Shown here one piece after another: positions 1 through 9,202 of a DNA stretch of 11,944 bases (the first letter of the stretch is position 1; each line of letters opens with the position of its first letter). Source of the DNA: Jimgerdemannia flammicorona. Its lineage: Eukaryota; Mucoromycota; Endogonomycetes; Endogonales; Endogonaceae. A model generated the notes under the pieces. It worked only from the letters and a program-made list of their open reading frames with translations, was not told the DNA's origin and did not search any database. The translations under genes and the position numbers were made by a program. The stretch spans positions 1 through 11,944 of the forward strand of contig RBNI01005920.1 of assembly GCA_003990745.1 (NCBI GenBank). Direction: 5' to 3'.

Positions 1-1262
1 TAAATAAATCTTCCATCATCCAAAACAGTTGCTTCAGCTGACTGAAGAAAAAAAGGATGCATACCACAGCAAACTCCAGCATACACTGGATCATTGCAAA
101 TGTTGAGTTTTAATATGTACAGACATCCAATATAAGCTCTTTCAGGGCTAAACTAATTGCCCTACACTATATAGTGAATTTGTCTTATTGTTGTAGAGAT
201 GATCAGACTGACACAACTAGTTTGTGCAGCTTGGAAATTATACTCAGGGCCCCTCCTCTCTCAGATGTTTTGTCTATGTACATAAGATAGTCCTGAACAG
301 CGAGGTTCAGTACATGGGTCTGGCATCACATATGGTAGCTTTCTGCACCAAAGGCCACATTTTCCTATTTGAGGCTGGTTGCTAAAACTTGGAAAAATAT
401 TGAGTTGTTTGTGGCATTGTCTGTCATAATGGCCAAAATCTGTACTTGAAATATTTGGTTGGCAAATTATGTGAAAATAAATAACCAACAAAATCTGTTT
501 TGTTTAAGGACCTTCCTCAAAATGCCAACCTGATGGCAAGCCCCCCTTTTTTACCTTGGTTGTGATCCCAAGCTCCCAGATATAACTAATAAAAGCATCT
601 GTGATGTTGTCTCCAGAATAAGGGCCAGCAAGTTTGATAAAGTCAAGGGTGAGAGATTTAAGCTGTCAATTGAGGTCAATCCAATGACCAGTAATATCTA
701 GAAACAAAATTGCATTGGGGGATATCTATGTGTTGATCGTAAATGAAATTTTGCCTGCTGAATTCTGCTTATTGAATGTAAGGTTAAATTGGTGAGCTCT
801 TTTATATAATTCAGCTTGCAAAGGTCATAGGGCTGCCCTTATTTTATCTGAAGTGTCTGGCGGAGATTGTCGTGCTCCTTCCTATAAGTCTCCAGGACAT
901 CTTTGCGAATAGTATCAGTACTTAGCAAATATAAATCATGCTTGAGAAGGCCAAAGATGCTATGCAACTGATCACTCTTGATGGTTGTAAATGGCTGGTC
1001 TGTGCACACAATCTAGCAAATGAGCCAATTTCGAAATTCTGCTGAAGAGTATGGCTAAATATTTTTGATTAAATGACATTGTTGGTACAGAAATAGTTGG
1101 GCAATCAGATAAATGTACCCACCACAGCTTGGATGTCGATTTTATTTATCCTGTGTTCTTTTTGATTTTGTCAGAGTGCTTATCTTTTATGTGTTGATTT
1201 ATGTTCGAGGTTATACCACTAAGCATTTTGAACTTCTGGCTAGTGCAGTTTATGGGGGTGGA
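1..1262 (-). pseudogene. Decayed hAT-family DNA transposase, C-terminus off the left edge
   Basis: The minus strand reads as a hAT transposase in family order. An N-terminal BED-like zinc finger (first Cys codon at 1245-1247, H-x4-H as HIKDKH at 1176-1193) is followed by the 'DQPF' region near 1000-1027 and DTIRKDVLETYRKEH at about 874-916. Next come GKISFT near 740-755, ITGHWID near 680-705, the second acidic motif MTDNATNN near 405-430, CQTHVLNLAVQ near 295-325, and the RWNST region at about 103-120. Known for the family: these proteins cut and paste DNA in the nucleus with a DDE/RNase H-fold core. Here the first catalytic Asp reads Asn (732-734), the next Trp is TAG (726-728), and RWNST reads Tyr-stop-NST. 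Other stops replace Gln, Arg or Trp. A frame change lies between about 840 and 760. The hATC dimerisation region should lie left of the window. Inactive. Confidence 0.88.
440..554 (-). other. Intron inside the hAT pseudogene
   Basis: On the minus strand the coding motif ending ITTK stops at 555 and is followed directly by GTAAAA. The sequence TACAG precedes 439, where the next conserved block (ILAIMTDN) starts. Removing 115 bp joins the two motifs in phase 0, as in uninterrupted hAT proteins. The intron body reads in no sensible frame. The GT-AG ends and the length fit a fungal spliceosomal intron. Confidence 0.75.
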
Positions 1263-1571
1263 TGAAACAATATCATATGTGTGTCAAATAAGTCAATAGG
1301 TACATCTTAATTTTTTACCTGCAATAATTACAAACAACATCATCTCCTATTTTAGCACAATATTGCCAGATTTTGGAATAAGAATTACATGAAAGGTGTG
1401 GAACTATCAGGGATGTTTAACTTGAAGCATCATTGGTACTGTAAACTATTGAAAACTGATCTGTCAATATGTGTGTTTGTGTATTTGTATGTGCATGTAT
1501 ATGTATGTATATGTATTGTATATGTGTGTGTATATATTATATTGTAGATGCATCTGGCATATGAGTTATGT
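1263..1571. repeat. Non-coding AT-rich gap with TG/TA microsatellite (about 1467-1543)
   Basis: No gene is visible between the zinc-finger end of the hAT remnant and the minisatellite. From about 1467 the plus strand becomes alternating purine-pyrimidine DNA, an impure mixture of TG, TATG and TA runs. Slippage explains it, and the variable unit suggests an old array. Confidence 0.8.
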
Positions 1572-1880
1572 GGAGGATTTGGATTGAGGATTTGATTGAA
1601 GGATTTGGATGAGGATTCGGATTGGAGGATTTGAATTGGAGAATTCGAATTAGAGGATTTGAATTGGAGGATTTGAATTGAGTGATTCAGATTGAGTGAT
1701 TCGGATTGAGTGATTCGGATTGAGTGATTCAGATTGGGGTAGTTCAGATGGATGATTCGGATAGGGCAATTCAGATAGAGTGATTTGGATTAATCTGAGT
1801 TGATTCGGATGGCTTCGGATTTGAGATACAGATTGAACCATTATGTGATGAATTGAATCCAGATTTGATTCGAATTGACT
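1572..1880. repeat. 14-bp minisatellite (GAGTGATTCGGATT-like units)
   Basis: From 1572 to about 1827 the plus strand is a tandem array with a 14-bp period. Units resemble GAGTGATTCGGATT or GAGGATTTGAATTG, and the array fades into degenerate copies up to about 1880. The core hexamer occurs as TTCGGAT (six times), TTCAGAT (four) and TTTGGAT (three), so the CpG is lost by C-to-T on either strand. The array ends where Gypsy RNase H coding sequence begins, so it marks the break that removed the 5' half of that element. Reading frames through it on the minus strand are repeat translations, not genes. Confidence 0.9.
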
Positions 1881-1882
1881 TG

Positions 1883-1993
1883 TTTGGAGCACTAGATATA
1901 ACTATTGTACACTGCCCTGGAAGAACAAATTCCAATGCAGATGCTCTCTCATAGATACTCCAAAACACCTCCAACCAACAAATCAATTGTGAA
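1883..1993 (+). pseudogene. C-terminal scrap of Ty3/Gypsy RNase H
   Basis: The frame reads FGALDITIVHCPGRTN, then SNADALS, then TAG at 1952-1954. This matches the end of the Ty3/Gypsy RNase H domain, whose usual form is 'I.Y.PG..N..ADALSR'. The conserved Arg after ADALS is the stop. Everything upstream (gag, protease, reverse transcriptase and most of RNase H) is absent and replaced by the minisatellite. The frame stops at TAA 1994-1996, and the integrase follows in another frame, so at least one indel lies near 2045. Confidence 0.8.
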
Positions 1994-2039
1994 TAAGGAG
2001 CTCTACTATGGAATCATTACATATCTGAGACAGTGAAAG

Positions 2040-3173
2040 ATGCCCCAATATCTGGAAGAATGGATACAAATGATTATTAACAGAATATGGAAACAATTCA
2101 AAACCAATGGAGAAATACTGAAGAAAGAAAAACTACTAGTTATACCAGAATACAAGAAGGAGCAAGCAATGAAATCAGTATATGAACTTGGCTATCTAGG
2201 AGGAATGAATACATATAACAAAGCAAGAAGAATAATATAGTGGCCAGGAATGGAGGAAGATATTAGACAATTTGTCAAAACCTATGACAAATACCAGAAA
2301 CAGAAACAAGATCAATGAAACCAAGCCCCAGGATCAGCACACATAGAATCAGTACTATTCATCCATATAGCAATAGATGTAATTGGCCCTCTACCCTTGA
2401 CCTTGACTGACAACTGGTATATCATTGTCATTGTAGACCTTTTTATGAAATGGATAGAAGCAGGATCCCTCAAGGAAGCCAATGCACAGTCAATCGCCAA
2501 TTTCTTCTACAAAGAAATCATCTGCCAGTTCAAGATCCCAATGCAAGTAACTATAAATAGAGGAACAGAATTTATGAACCAGTTCTTTGAGGTTCTCTAC
2601 AAGAAGTACAAGATCCAGTACATTCAGACAACAGCCTATCACTCTCAAGGAAATGGACAAGCAGAAAGGACCAACAAGACTCTCAAGAATGTTATTGCCA
2701 AGATCTGCGATAACTATGAAAACTGGGATCACTATCTGCCAATAGCATTATCTGCTCTCCAGAATATCAGATCACAAAGTACCCACTTTACTCCTCGAGA
2801 AATGCTGTTCAGAGAAGAAAGTTCTTGAGAAACTCTATTGTCCAATAGAGATGCTATATGGAAATATGTGGATGGAGAAATATGGAGACTATATCAAATC
2901 AGGAAGAAGGCTGAGGATTATATAACAAAGGCACAGGTACTACAATAGAAGAATGTGGAAAAGACCCACAAACCCCTGGAGATTATCAAGATAGGAGACA
3001 AAGTCCTGGTATATTGGAATATGATAGAAGCCTCATGGTCATGAAAACTAGAGCCCAAGTGGGAAGGACCTTACCTTGTATAAGATATAAAAAGGACCAC
3101 CTTTTGGCTATGAAAACTCTCAGACACAATCATCCCCACTACCATCTACTGAAACTAACTCAAGAAGTATCAT
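2040..3173 (+). pseudogene. Ty3/Gypsy integrase, inactivated
   Basis: A single frame of 378 codons reads as a retrotransposon integrase, interrupted by about nine stops (first at 2238, 2316, 2826, 2946, 3042). Domains in order: an N-terminal HHCC zinc-binding region (about 2150-2300) ending in WPGMEEDIRQFV; the RNase H-fold catalytic core with D at 2376-2378, the position of the second Asp within TINRGTEF at 2550-2573, and E at 2664-2666 in GNGQAERTNK; then the C-terminal GPY/F module (KWEGPYLV, about 3057-3080) ending LKKYH. All four expected zinc ligands read Tyr (2181, 2193, 2283, 2292), and the second catalytic Asp reads Asn (2556-2558), so the protein would be dead even without the stops. 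No chromodomain follows. Known role: inserting the element cDNA into the host genome. Confidence 0.92.
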
Positions 3174-3264
3174 GATCAGTCAATGAAGTAATACTGCTGC
3201 TCTCAGAATTACTAGTGCTGCTCAGTGAGTCATAGAAAGACAGTGGTATTCCACCAAGCCACCA

Positions 3265-3621
3265 ATGATAGAAGAATCTTTTGACAGCATCCAGAGTACA
3301 GTGCAAACACACCTATCACAAATCTCACATTTCAAGGCCTACCAGAACCAAACTGAGTTCCAGGAATACTTCAAGTTGGGACAGCTACTGAATTCAAAAC
3401 CAAAGATGGGAAAAGAAGACTGGATCAGAGAATGTCAGCTCTCTTATACTCAGATCACAATTGCAAAAAGAGTGCATAAGTTATTCAAAGACAATGAGTT
3501 AGCCTTAGCTCATTTCCGAGGAGTAACCCCAGGAGACTTTGGATATATCAAGAGACAACATTGGAAAGACATAATAATACAAATTACACAGTATAAGGAA
3601 ATACAAATCGTAGAAGCCTAG
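3265..3621 (+). CDS. Accessory ORF of the Gypsy element, unknown function (118 codons)
   Basis: An ATG-initiated frame of 118 codons lies 92 bp after the integrase C-terminus, in a different frame and without internal stops. The product is hydrophilic and Gln/Lys-rich, predicted mostly helical, with no signal peptide or membrane segment. It has a stretch rich in Phe, Tyr and Leu near residues 22-45 and a basic helix-like segment KRVHKLFKDNE near residues 68-78. I do not recognise the family. Its position, between integrase and the presumed 3' LTR, suggests an element-encoded extra protein, as some Gypsy lineages carry. It is the one clean frame in an otherwise stop-ridden element. It could also be a chance frame, but 118 codons without a stop is unusual in this AT-rich, decayed DNA. 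Confidence 0.45.
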   Translation: MIEESFDSIQSTVQTHLSQISHFKAYQNQTEFQEYFKLGQLLNSKPKMGKEDWIRECQLSYTQITIAKRVHKLFKDNELALAHFRGVTPGDFGYIKRQHWKDIIIQITQYKEIQIVEA

Positions 3622-3829
3622 GAATTTAAGTGAATAGGATACTCCTGAGATAAATCACCTATTCAGAAGGAAGATATGATGGCTGATCCAAATTAGTAAT
3701 ATGAAACAGAGAAATTAGACATTTGATTATAGTATCTGAATCTGATTCCCAATATAGCTTAGCCTCATAAAAATAGCAGTCATATTCTGCAAAGTACAGA
3801 AACTTTAACGTTTACAAAGATTTAAGAGA

Positions 3830-4141
3830 TGTTAGAATCTTCGCAATCAGTGAAATCTTAGCAGATGTTAAAAGATTCAACACTTGCGAAATGAGCCATT
3901 ACTTAGCCACCTTATAGCTAGCAAAACTTATATAAATAACTCAGTATCTTAGAGTGAATAAACCTCAGATCGAAATAGTTCAAAAGTAAAGAGATAGCAA
4001 AGGAACTAGTAAGCCTGTGGACAGATACACTTCAAACTCACCCACCCCTGCATCCCAAGGACTCTGAGGAGTCAGAAAGATCAAGCATTCAAGATACAGA
4101 AATCTGATGTACTTTCAAGAGTAAGTATCCACTATGTTACA
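3830..4141 (+). repeat. Tentative 3' LTR of the Gypsy element
   Basis: The segment opens TGTTAG after a purine-rich run (AAGATTTAAGAGA, a possible polypurine tract) and closes ATGTTACA, giving TG...CA ends. It contains a TATA-like box (TATATAAATA, 3929-3938) followed 18 bp later by AATAAA (3957-3962), the order expected for LTR promoter and polyadenylation signals. Base composition changes sharply just after 4141, which supports an element boundary there. The partner 5' LTR is not in the window, so the ends cannot be verified by comparison. Confidence 0.35.
3929..3938 (+). promoter_or_regulatory. TATA-like box in the presumed LTR
   Basis: TATATAAATA lies upstream of AATAAA inside the presumed LTR. 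It would drive element transcription toward the right. The call depends on the LTR assignment. Confidence 0.3.
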
Positions 4142-5371
4142 GTATCTATTCTAGGTCTTATTCTACTTGGTAGGCTTTTATTTGATATATCTGATAGGTG
4201 TAATATTTTTGTATAATATAGTATATATATTAGAGGAGTATCTTTATTATTATCTACTTTTACTAGCAGGACTCATAACCTTTTATTATAGAATACTTAG
4301 GAAAGAGTGGAGAGAAGAAGTCATAATTATTTATTAATAGCTTATATACTTTTCTATATATTGATAACATTTATATAATGATATAGTCAGGCTATACTAC
4401 TATATATCAAGTTGTTATAACTAAGATATTTCAATATATAGCTTTCTTATTATAGAGATATTCTTCTATTCTTATATCAATAATAGTTTCAAAAATACTA
4501 TCTTTAATTTAGCAGATATATATAGTATAGATAAAGGTCTTATAATTATCTTCACTCTTTTTACTAGAGTCTTGAGTATTATTAACTTCTACTATAATCT
4601 CTAATAGTTTTAGCTAGTCTCAGTTTAAAGATAGGAATTTCTATCAACTATCTAAAAGTTGTATTAATTTTTTATTAACTGAGATTTATAAAAATATTAT
4701 ATTTGAAGATCTTATTATTATTTTTTTTTACTAATAAGAGTAGTATTTTAAATAATATCTTCAACTACTTATTTAAGCTTCATATCTTAATCTATTTCCT
4801 CAGATATAGTTTTGCTTTCTATAATTATCTCTGGTTGTTCTTTTATAGATCTTTTAATAAAATTCTTCTTGGGCCTTTCTGATAGTCTCTATAGAACTAC
4901 TTATAGATATTTTTTTTTAGATATCTGGGTAAAGTAGACTTTCTATTCTTATTCTTTATCTAATTGTTCAATCTTTTTGAAGGTGATAATATTAGTCTAT
5001 TTATAGTTTTAATAGTGTTATTAGCTAAGTCTTATATTTAGTTTTACTTATATATTTATAAAAGTAATAATCCTCTTCTCTATAGATATAATAGATATCT
5101 CTTTTTTTATTCAAGATAGTAATACTTCTAAACTAGATAGTGATTTTTTTTTTAGATTTTTTTTTTTATTATATCTCCTAAATATATAGTTATTTCAATA
5201 AACTTCTTAATAAGTTCTTCCATAAGATTACTATTTCTTTATTATTCTATAACTTTAGACTAAAGTATATTTCAATTATTTAGAGTTATAGAGATTATAT
5301 TAATTATATATATATCTTAAGTATTTTGATTCTAACTTCTGTAACTCTTTCTTTTATATAGAGCATACTAT
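4142..5371 (-). other. AT-rich, CpG-free decayed block, probably old minus-strand coding DNA
   Basis: No intact gene. The plus strand is T-rich and the minus strand purine-rich throughout, with no CpG seen. On the minus strand one frame from about 5150 to 4450 reads as a lysine-, isoleucine- and glutamine-rich polypeptide if TAA, TAG and TGA are taken as decayed CAA, CAG and CGA. Allowing all three stops makes any frame open, so this is weak evidence. A frame change falls at an A10 tract (about 5151-5160). No family motif was found. The strand bias, opposite to that of 5545-7245, suggests a divergent pair with the 5545 frame. Confidence 0.35.
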
Positions 5372-5396
5372 AACAAAACCAGACAAAGTGAACATT
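5372..5396 (+). repeat. 25-bp direct repeat, copy 1
   Basis: Begins AACAAAACCAGAC and is identical over 25 bp to 11099-11123 in the same orientation. The flanks diverge at once on both sides. It sits between the two presumed divergent frames of the AT-rich block, 149 bp upstream of the ATG at 5545. Its role is unknown; an element terminus or a recombination junction are possibilities. Confidence 0.85.
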
Positions 5397-5544
5397 TGAC
5401 ATCATTCAGACATCAGGCTTAGGATTTTATTTTTGCTAGTCTTTTAATTATTTAATATCCATCATATATAATAATTACAGTAAGCAAGCTGAAATACATA
5501 TAACTTATAATTTTTTGCTAAAACTTACTATAAATAAAGTAATT

Positions 5545-7245
5545 ATGAATAGAAAAGAATATTTTAATTATTATCAGAAAAAAGAAGAAAGTGGATTTTT
5601 AGTTCAAATATCTGATATTGAAGAAAGAGTTAACAAGTTCTATTGTTGAGATTGTGTATAAAATATGGTCCAATAAGAACTAGATAATTGTACAGATTGA
5701 GAAAAGAATAAATAAAAGATCTTTAGAGAAGCTTTAGAAAAATTTAAAACAAAGAGGAAAGTGATTAGTCTTAGAGAGTAAAGTAGTTAAATGAGAATAG
5801 TCAATAAAAATGAGATAGAATTGTTACCACTTGTTTTCAATGTAAAATCTATCTTCATTGAGATATTAGTATTTATGAAGATAGCAAACACTATATTTGT
5901 TCTTGGTGTACAAATTGTTCAAACAAAATTGAAAAAAGCAAGTAATCCACATACATATTTTACCTTTAATTTAAACAATACACCTAGCTATACTTGTCTC
6001 AAATCTGATGATACAGAAGCTTGTCTTGGTTGTGACAGTGTGGTCCTTCACAAAAAGGGTTTGTATGAAAGTTATATAACAGACTTAAGAGGAATTTTTT
6101 TTACTTTTGCTAATATTCATCTCAATGCAAAAGCTCATTATATAATATCAAGTAAAAAGCATATTAAAGATATATGTTTCATAACCATTGATAAATGAAA
6201 TAAAATATTACCAGTTCTTAAAGATATCATAAAAAAGATAGATAAAGTTTACTATTTTGCAGGGTTCTGATTTTCTATACTAACAGGGAATCTTGCTGGT
6301 CAAAATTTCTCTCATTTTTTTTACTTATATAGTTCCAAAATATATAGAAAGTTATGAAAATGAGTATTGAGCAAAAGAGTATAAACCAGCTATTCTTAAA
6401 CAAATAGAACTAACTAAAAATATTCTTCAACTTACAGAAAGTAATATTATTGCAGAAAGAAGTAAAGTAATTATAAAATTACATAATGAAATAGCTTTTG
6501 AATATACTACTATTGAACCAAAGTAATGTATTTCGAATGACAAATTTTTATCACTAAAACCCTCAATTTGAAAAGAATTTAGTAAAGTATTATAGCAACT
6601 TATGCAGAAAATGGAAGAAGGAATTATTTGCCATAATTTTTACATTTCCTTGTAAGTAGAAAAAGAAAATAAGTTAATGAATAAAAAGAAAAAATGAAAG
6701 AATTGGAGAGAAAGTTTTTCTAAAATAGATAAACTAAAAAAAGAGTAAAAAGAGGATAATATTACTCTTATATTATTTCCTAAATTTACTTTGCAAAAAT
6801 GATAAGGCAAAAACCATGGAAAAGAAAGACTGCTCAATAAAGCTGGTAAATTTATCAATACTATAGAAAATGAAAGAATTGCAGAAAAACTCTATAATCC
6901 TAAAGCTTACTATTTAAAATGAAAAGAAGATAAAAATTATCTTAAATATAAGGAAGAAGCTCTGGAAGAATAAAGAAAAAAGAACTGAGGTAAGGAGAAA
7001 ATAATTTCTCAATTAAGAAGTGAGATTGTATGAAAAAAATGAGAAATCAAAAATATTAGTAGAACTTATCTTCATGAATAAGAATTACAAAATAAAAGAG
7101 CAGAATTAGTCAGATTAGAAGCCCAAATAGTTAGTGAAAAACAATCTATTACTAAATTATCTTGAATAGGATTAAAAGTAGTTTTAACAACTATTATAAG
7201 AATAGCTACTTATTTGTTAGAAATAAAAGTTAATTATTTTTTTAT
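5545..7245 (+). pseudogene. Unidentified long decayed reading frame (about 570 codons)
   Basis: From ATG at 5545 one frame runs to about 6330, broken only by TAA/TAG/TGA codons readable as decayed CAA, CAG and CGA; it includes an open run of 135 codons at 5791-6195. After a T8 tract (6315-6322) the reading moves to the next frame and continues to about 7245, where a T7 tract ends it. Visible features: Cys pairs near residues 35-50 (YC-x2-C) and 156-168 (C-x8-C-x2-C in a segment ending EACLGCD), a hydrophobic segment near residues 102-117 (IFIEILVFMKIANTIF), and a strongly charged probable coiled coil at about 6950-7160 (for example QNKRAELVRLEAQI). In the coiled coil the TGA codons fit Arg better than Trp. 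I do not recognise the protein. Size, decay pattern and setting suggest a mobile-element gene. Not functional as it stands. Confidence 0.5.
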
Positions 7246-8713
7246 ACTGGCTTAGGACAAGTAATATCTTTAAATTTATCTCAGACAAAAGAGCAAATAT
7301 TGTGATAAAGGTACTTCTGGCATTTCAATTTCATAGAAAGAGGCTTAAGTACTGGAAATAACAAAGCTTTGATTTTTTCTATGACTTTTGAAGTCTCGGA
7401 TTTTCCAATTTTAATAGTTTGAATTTCTAGTAAGAACTATTTGTAACTTCTTAGGCTTTAATAGTATCTAAATTTACTCTGAAGAAAAGAAAATATTAAA
7501 ACTTTTGTAGGCCAAGTAATTTTTTAAAATATAGTTCTAGGCTACTTATAATATCTTGATATTGAAAATCTGAATTTAGTATGATACAGAACCATGAAAT
7601 TTAGCTCAATACTTTTATAATAACTAGTAATTACTAAGTACAGATAAAATTAAAGAGTGATATTATTTTTGTTTTATCTATCTATATTATCATAAGTGAT
7701 TTTTAAGTACTTTTCACCTTTATTCAATTGCTTAATTCTATAAAAGACCAGACTAAGCATACTATTCAGACATTTTCCAGACAATTCATTTTTGTTAAGA
7801 ATATAATTAATCTACTCATTTTTCTTTTTATAGTTACTCAGACTCTACTTTTATTATCAGTCTATATATATGTATAATTACATTACCTCCTTTTACTATC
7901 CAATCTCTACAGGGGAACTCTCCCTCTCCCCCATCCCTTCATACTTGAAAATCACCCTATCCCCACTACCCTAACCCTCCCCCCACTCTATCTATAGATT
8001 TTCTCCACCAACTGATGCTGCTGACTATTCTGCAGACTCCAACCAAGCCACCAGTCCATCAGAGTGTTCTCTATCAACTCTTCTCATCACAGTAGCTGTA
8101 CCCTCAAGCTCAGATGTCTTCTTTCCTCAAAAACAAACAACCAGTGACCTATTAACCCCACCTATACAGCTAGTACTCAACCCAAAGTAAGCCACTTCTT
8201 CCCAACCCCTCTCACTAATCTATTCTGCAAATTCTCCCACCAATCCCTCATACTATTTCTCCTCTATATAATACCTAATTACTTCTCAACTACTATCTAG
8301 AAGTTGCTAAGTATCTTGCACTCTTCTAACTAATGTTCAGACATCTATACAAAGCCCCCTTCCTATCCAATATTGTAGCACTCCTCACAGTCAAAGTTTC
8401 CCCCTTCTATAAGGTGACTAGAGTGAAAGTTGAGCATAATATTCCTCTCTAACATATACCACCAGATCACCCAATACTTCAGTGACAGCTACCATCTAAC
8501 CTCAGCACTCTAGGTCCAGACCCCATTTCAGTCCCACTCCTCTCTAATATCCACCAACTGCTACCTACTGAGTCACAGATCCTGCCCCAACCCCCTCTAG
8601 TACTCAACCCCATTACTAATATTAAAGTCACCAAGAGGGACACCCTCTAGCAATACTCAGTCTTATCTCTATATTGTTGGGTCTCAAGGTATCTCTCCTT
8701 CATCTATTTGTTA
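7246..8713. other. No supportable gene; T-rich, then C/T-rich low-CpG DNA
   Basis: From 7246 to about 7880 the plus strand is T-rich with many stops in every frame. From about 7900 to 8650 it turns C- and T-rich, with short C runs (near 7920-7985), and is depleted in G. On the plus strand a Ser/Thr/Pro-rich frame can be followed for a few hundred bases only by ignoring TAA and TAG codons; on the minus strand the same DNA is Gly-rich. Neither can be assigned. The likely content is decayed mobile-element sequence. A single CCCTAACCCT at about 7969-7978 is not a telomere array. Confidence 0.6.
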
Positions 8714-9202
8714 ATGAATATCAATATGGTATACTCTATCTACAACTCTCCATTAGAAGCCCTTGAACTGCATATACTTATTGTTCTGAAGCTCAACCAA
8801 GGACAGTAGGTCTCCTGTAGAGCCTCTTAGTGAGGATCTCATCTCTCAGACCTTCTTTATCAGAGAACCCAACTGCTGCCTCTCAGATCCACAGCTCTCT
8901 TTAGCCACCATGCTCTCAAGCAGTACAATCTCTTCAGAAAGTCAATCAGTCTGAGTCCCCCTCTAGCCACTAGTAAAGATAAGATTTTCCAGTTAATCTG
9001 ACTTCTTCTCTCAGTCCAAATCTATCCCTTGATCAGTTTTAGCAATCTCTTTACCACTCAGGTTGAGAAGTTCAGATGATAAGCCAAATACTACAACTTT
9101 GATAGTCAGTAAACATTCGAGATAGAAATATGCCCTGCCAGAGATAAGTAGTGATCTCTCTAACTCCGCAGAGCCTCCCCCCAATATAATTAATCTGCTC
9201 AC
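8714..9202 (-). pseudogene. Decayed minus-strand frame with coiled-coil character
   Basis: A minus-strand frame is open for 63 codons (9202-9014), then continues in the same frame to about 8714 with only TGA, TAA and TAG interruptions readable as decayed CGA, CAA and CAG. The product is rich in Leu, Glu, Ser and Lys with heptad-like spacing (for example SEEIVLLESMVAKES), suggesting a coiled coil such as occurs in element structural proteins. I found no catalytic motif and cannot name a family. Its first codons overlap the end of the 9183-9527 remnant in another frame, so the two may be parts of one gene split by an indel, or two abutting elements. Confidence 0.4.

Noticed and set aside
1650..1986. 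Two minus-strand frames rich in Ser, Asn, Pro and His
   Set aside because: They are translations of the 14-bp minisatellite and of the strand opposite the RNase H scrap.
2490..2732. Open minus-strand frame of 80 codons opposite the integrase
   Set aside because: It is the shadow of the integrase core, whose conserved motifs lie on the plus strand.
5545..7245. Alternative genetic code (TAA/TAG as Gln, TGA as Trp or Arg) or a mitochondrial plasmid insertion
   Set aside because: The nearby hAT and Gypsy remnants show the same stops plus replacement changes (His to Tyr, Cys to Tyr, Asp to Asn) that a code change cannot explain, and CAA and TGG are still used in the same frame. Directed C-to-T decay explains all of it.
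7965..7985. CCCTAACCCT telomere-like motif
   Set aside because: Single occurrence in C/T-rich DNA, with no tandem array.
8770..8800. Minus-strand 'QNNKYMQF' resembling the QNKNN motif of the transposase-like family
   Set aside because: It lies in a different frame from the 9183-9527 remnant, lacks the preceding DNC, and sits in a coiled-coil-like frame; probably coincidental.
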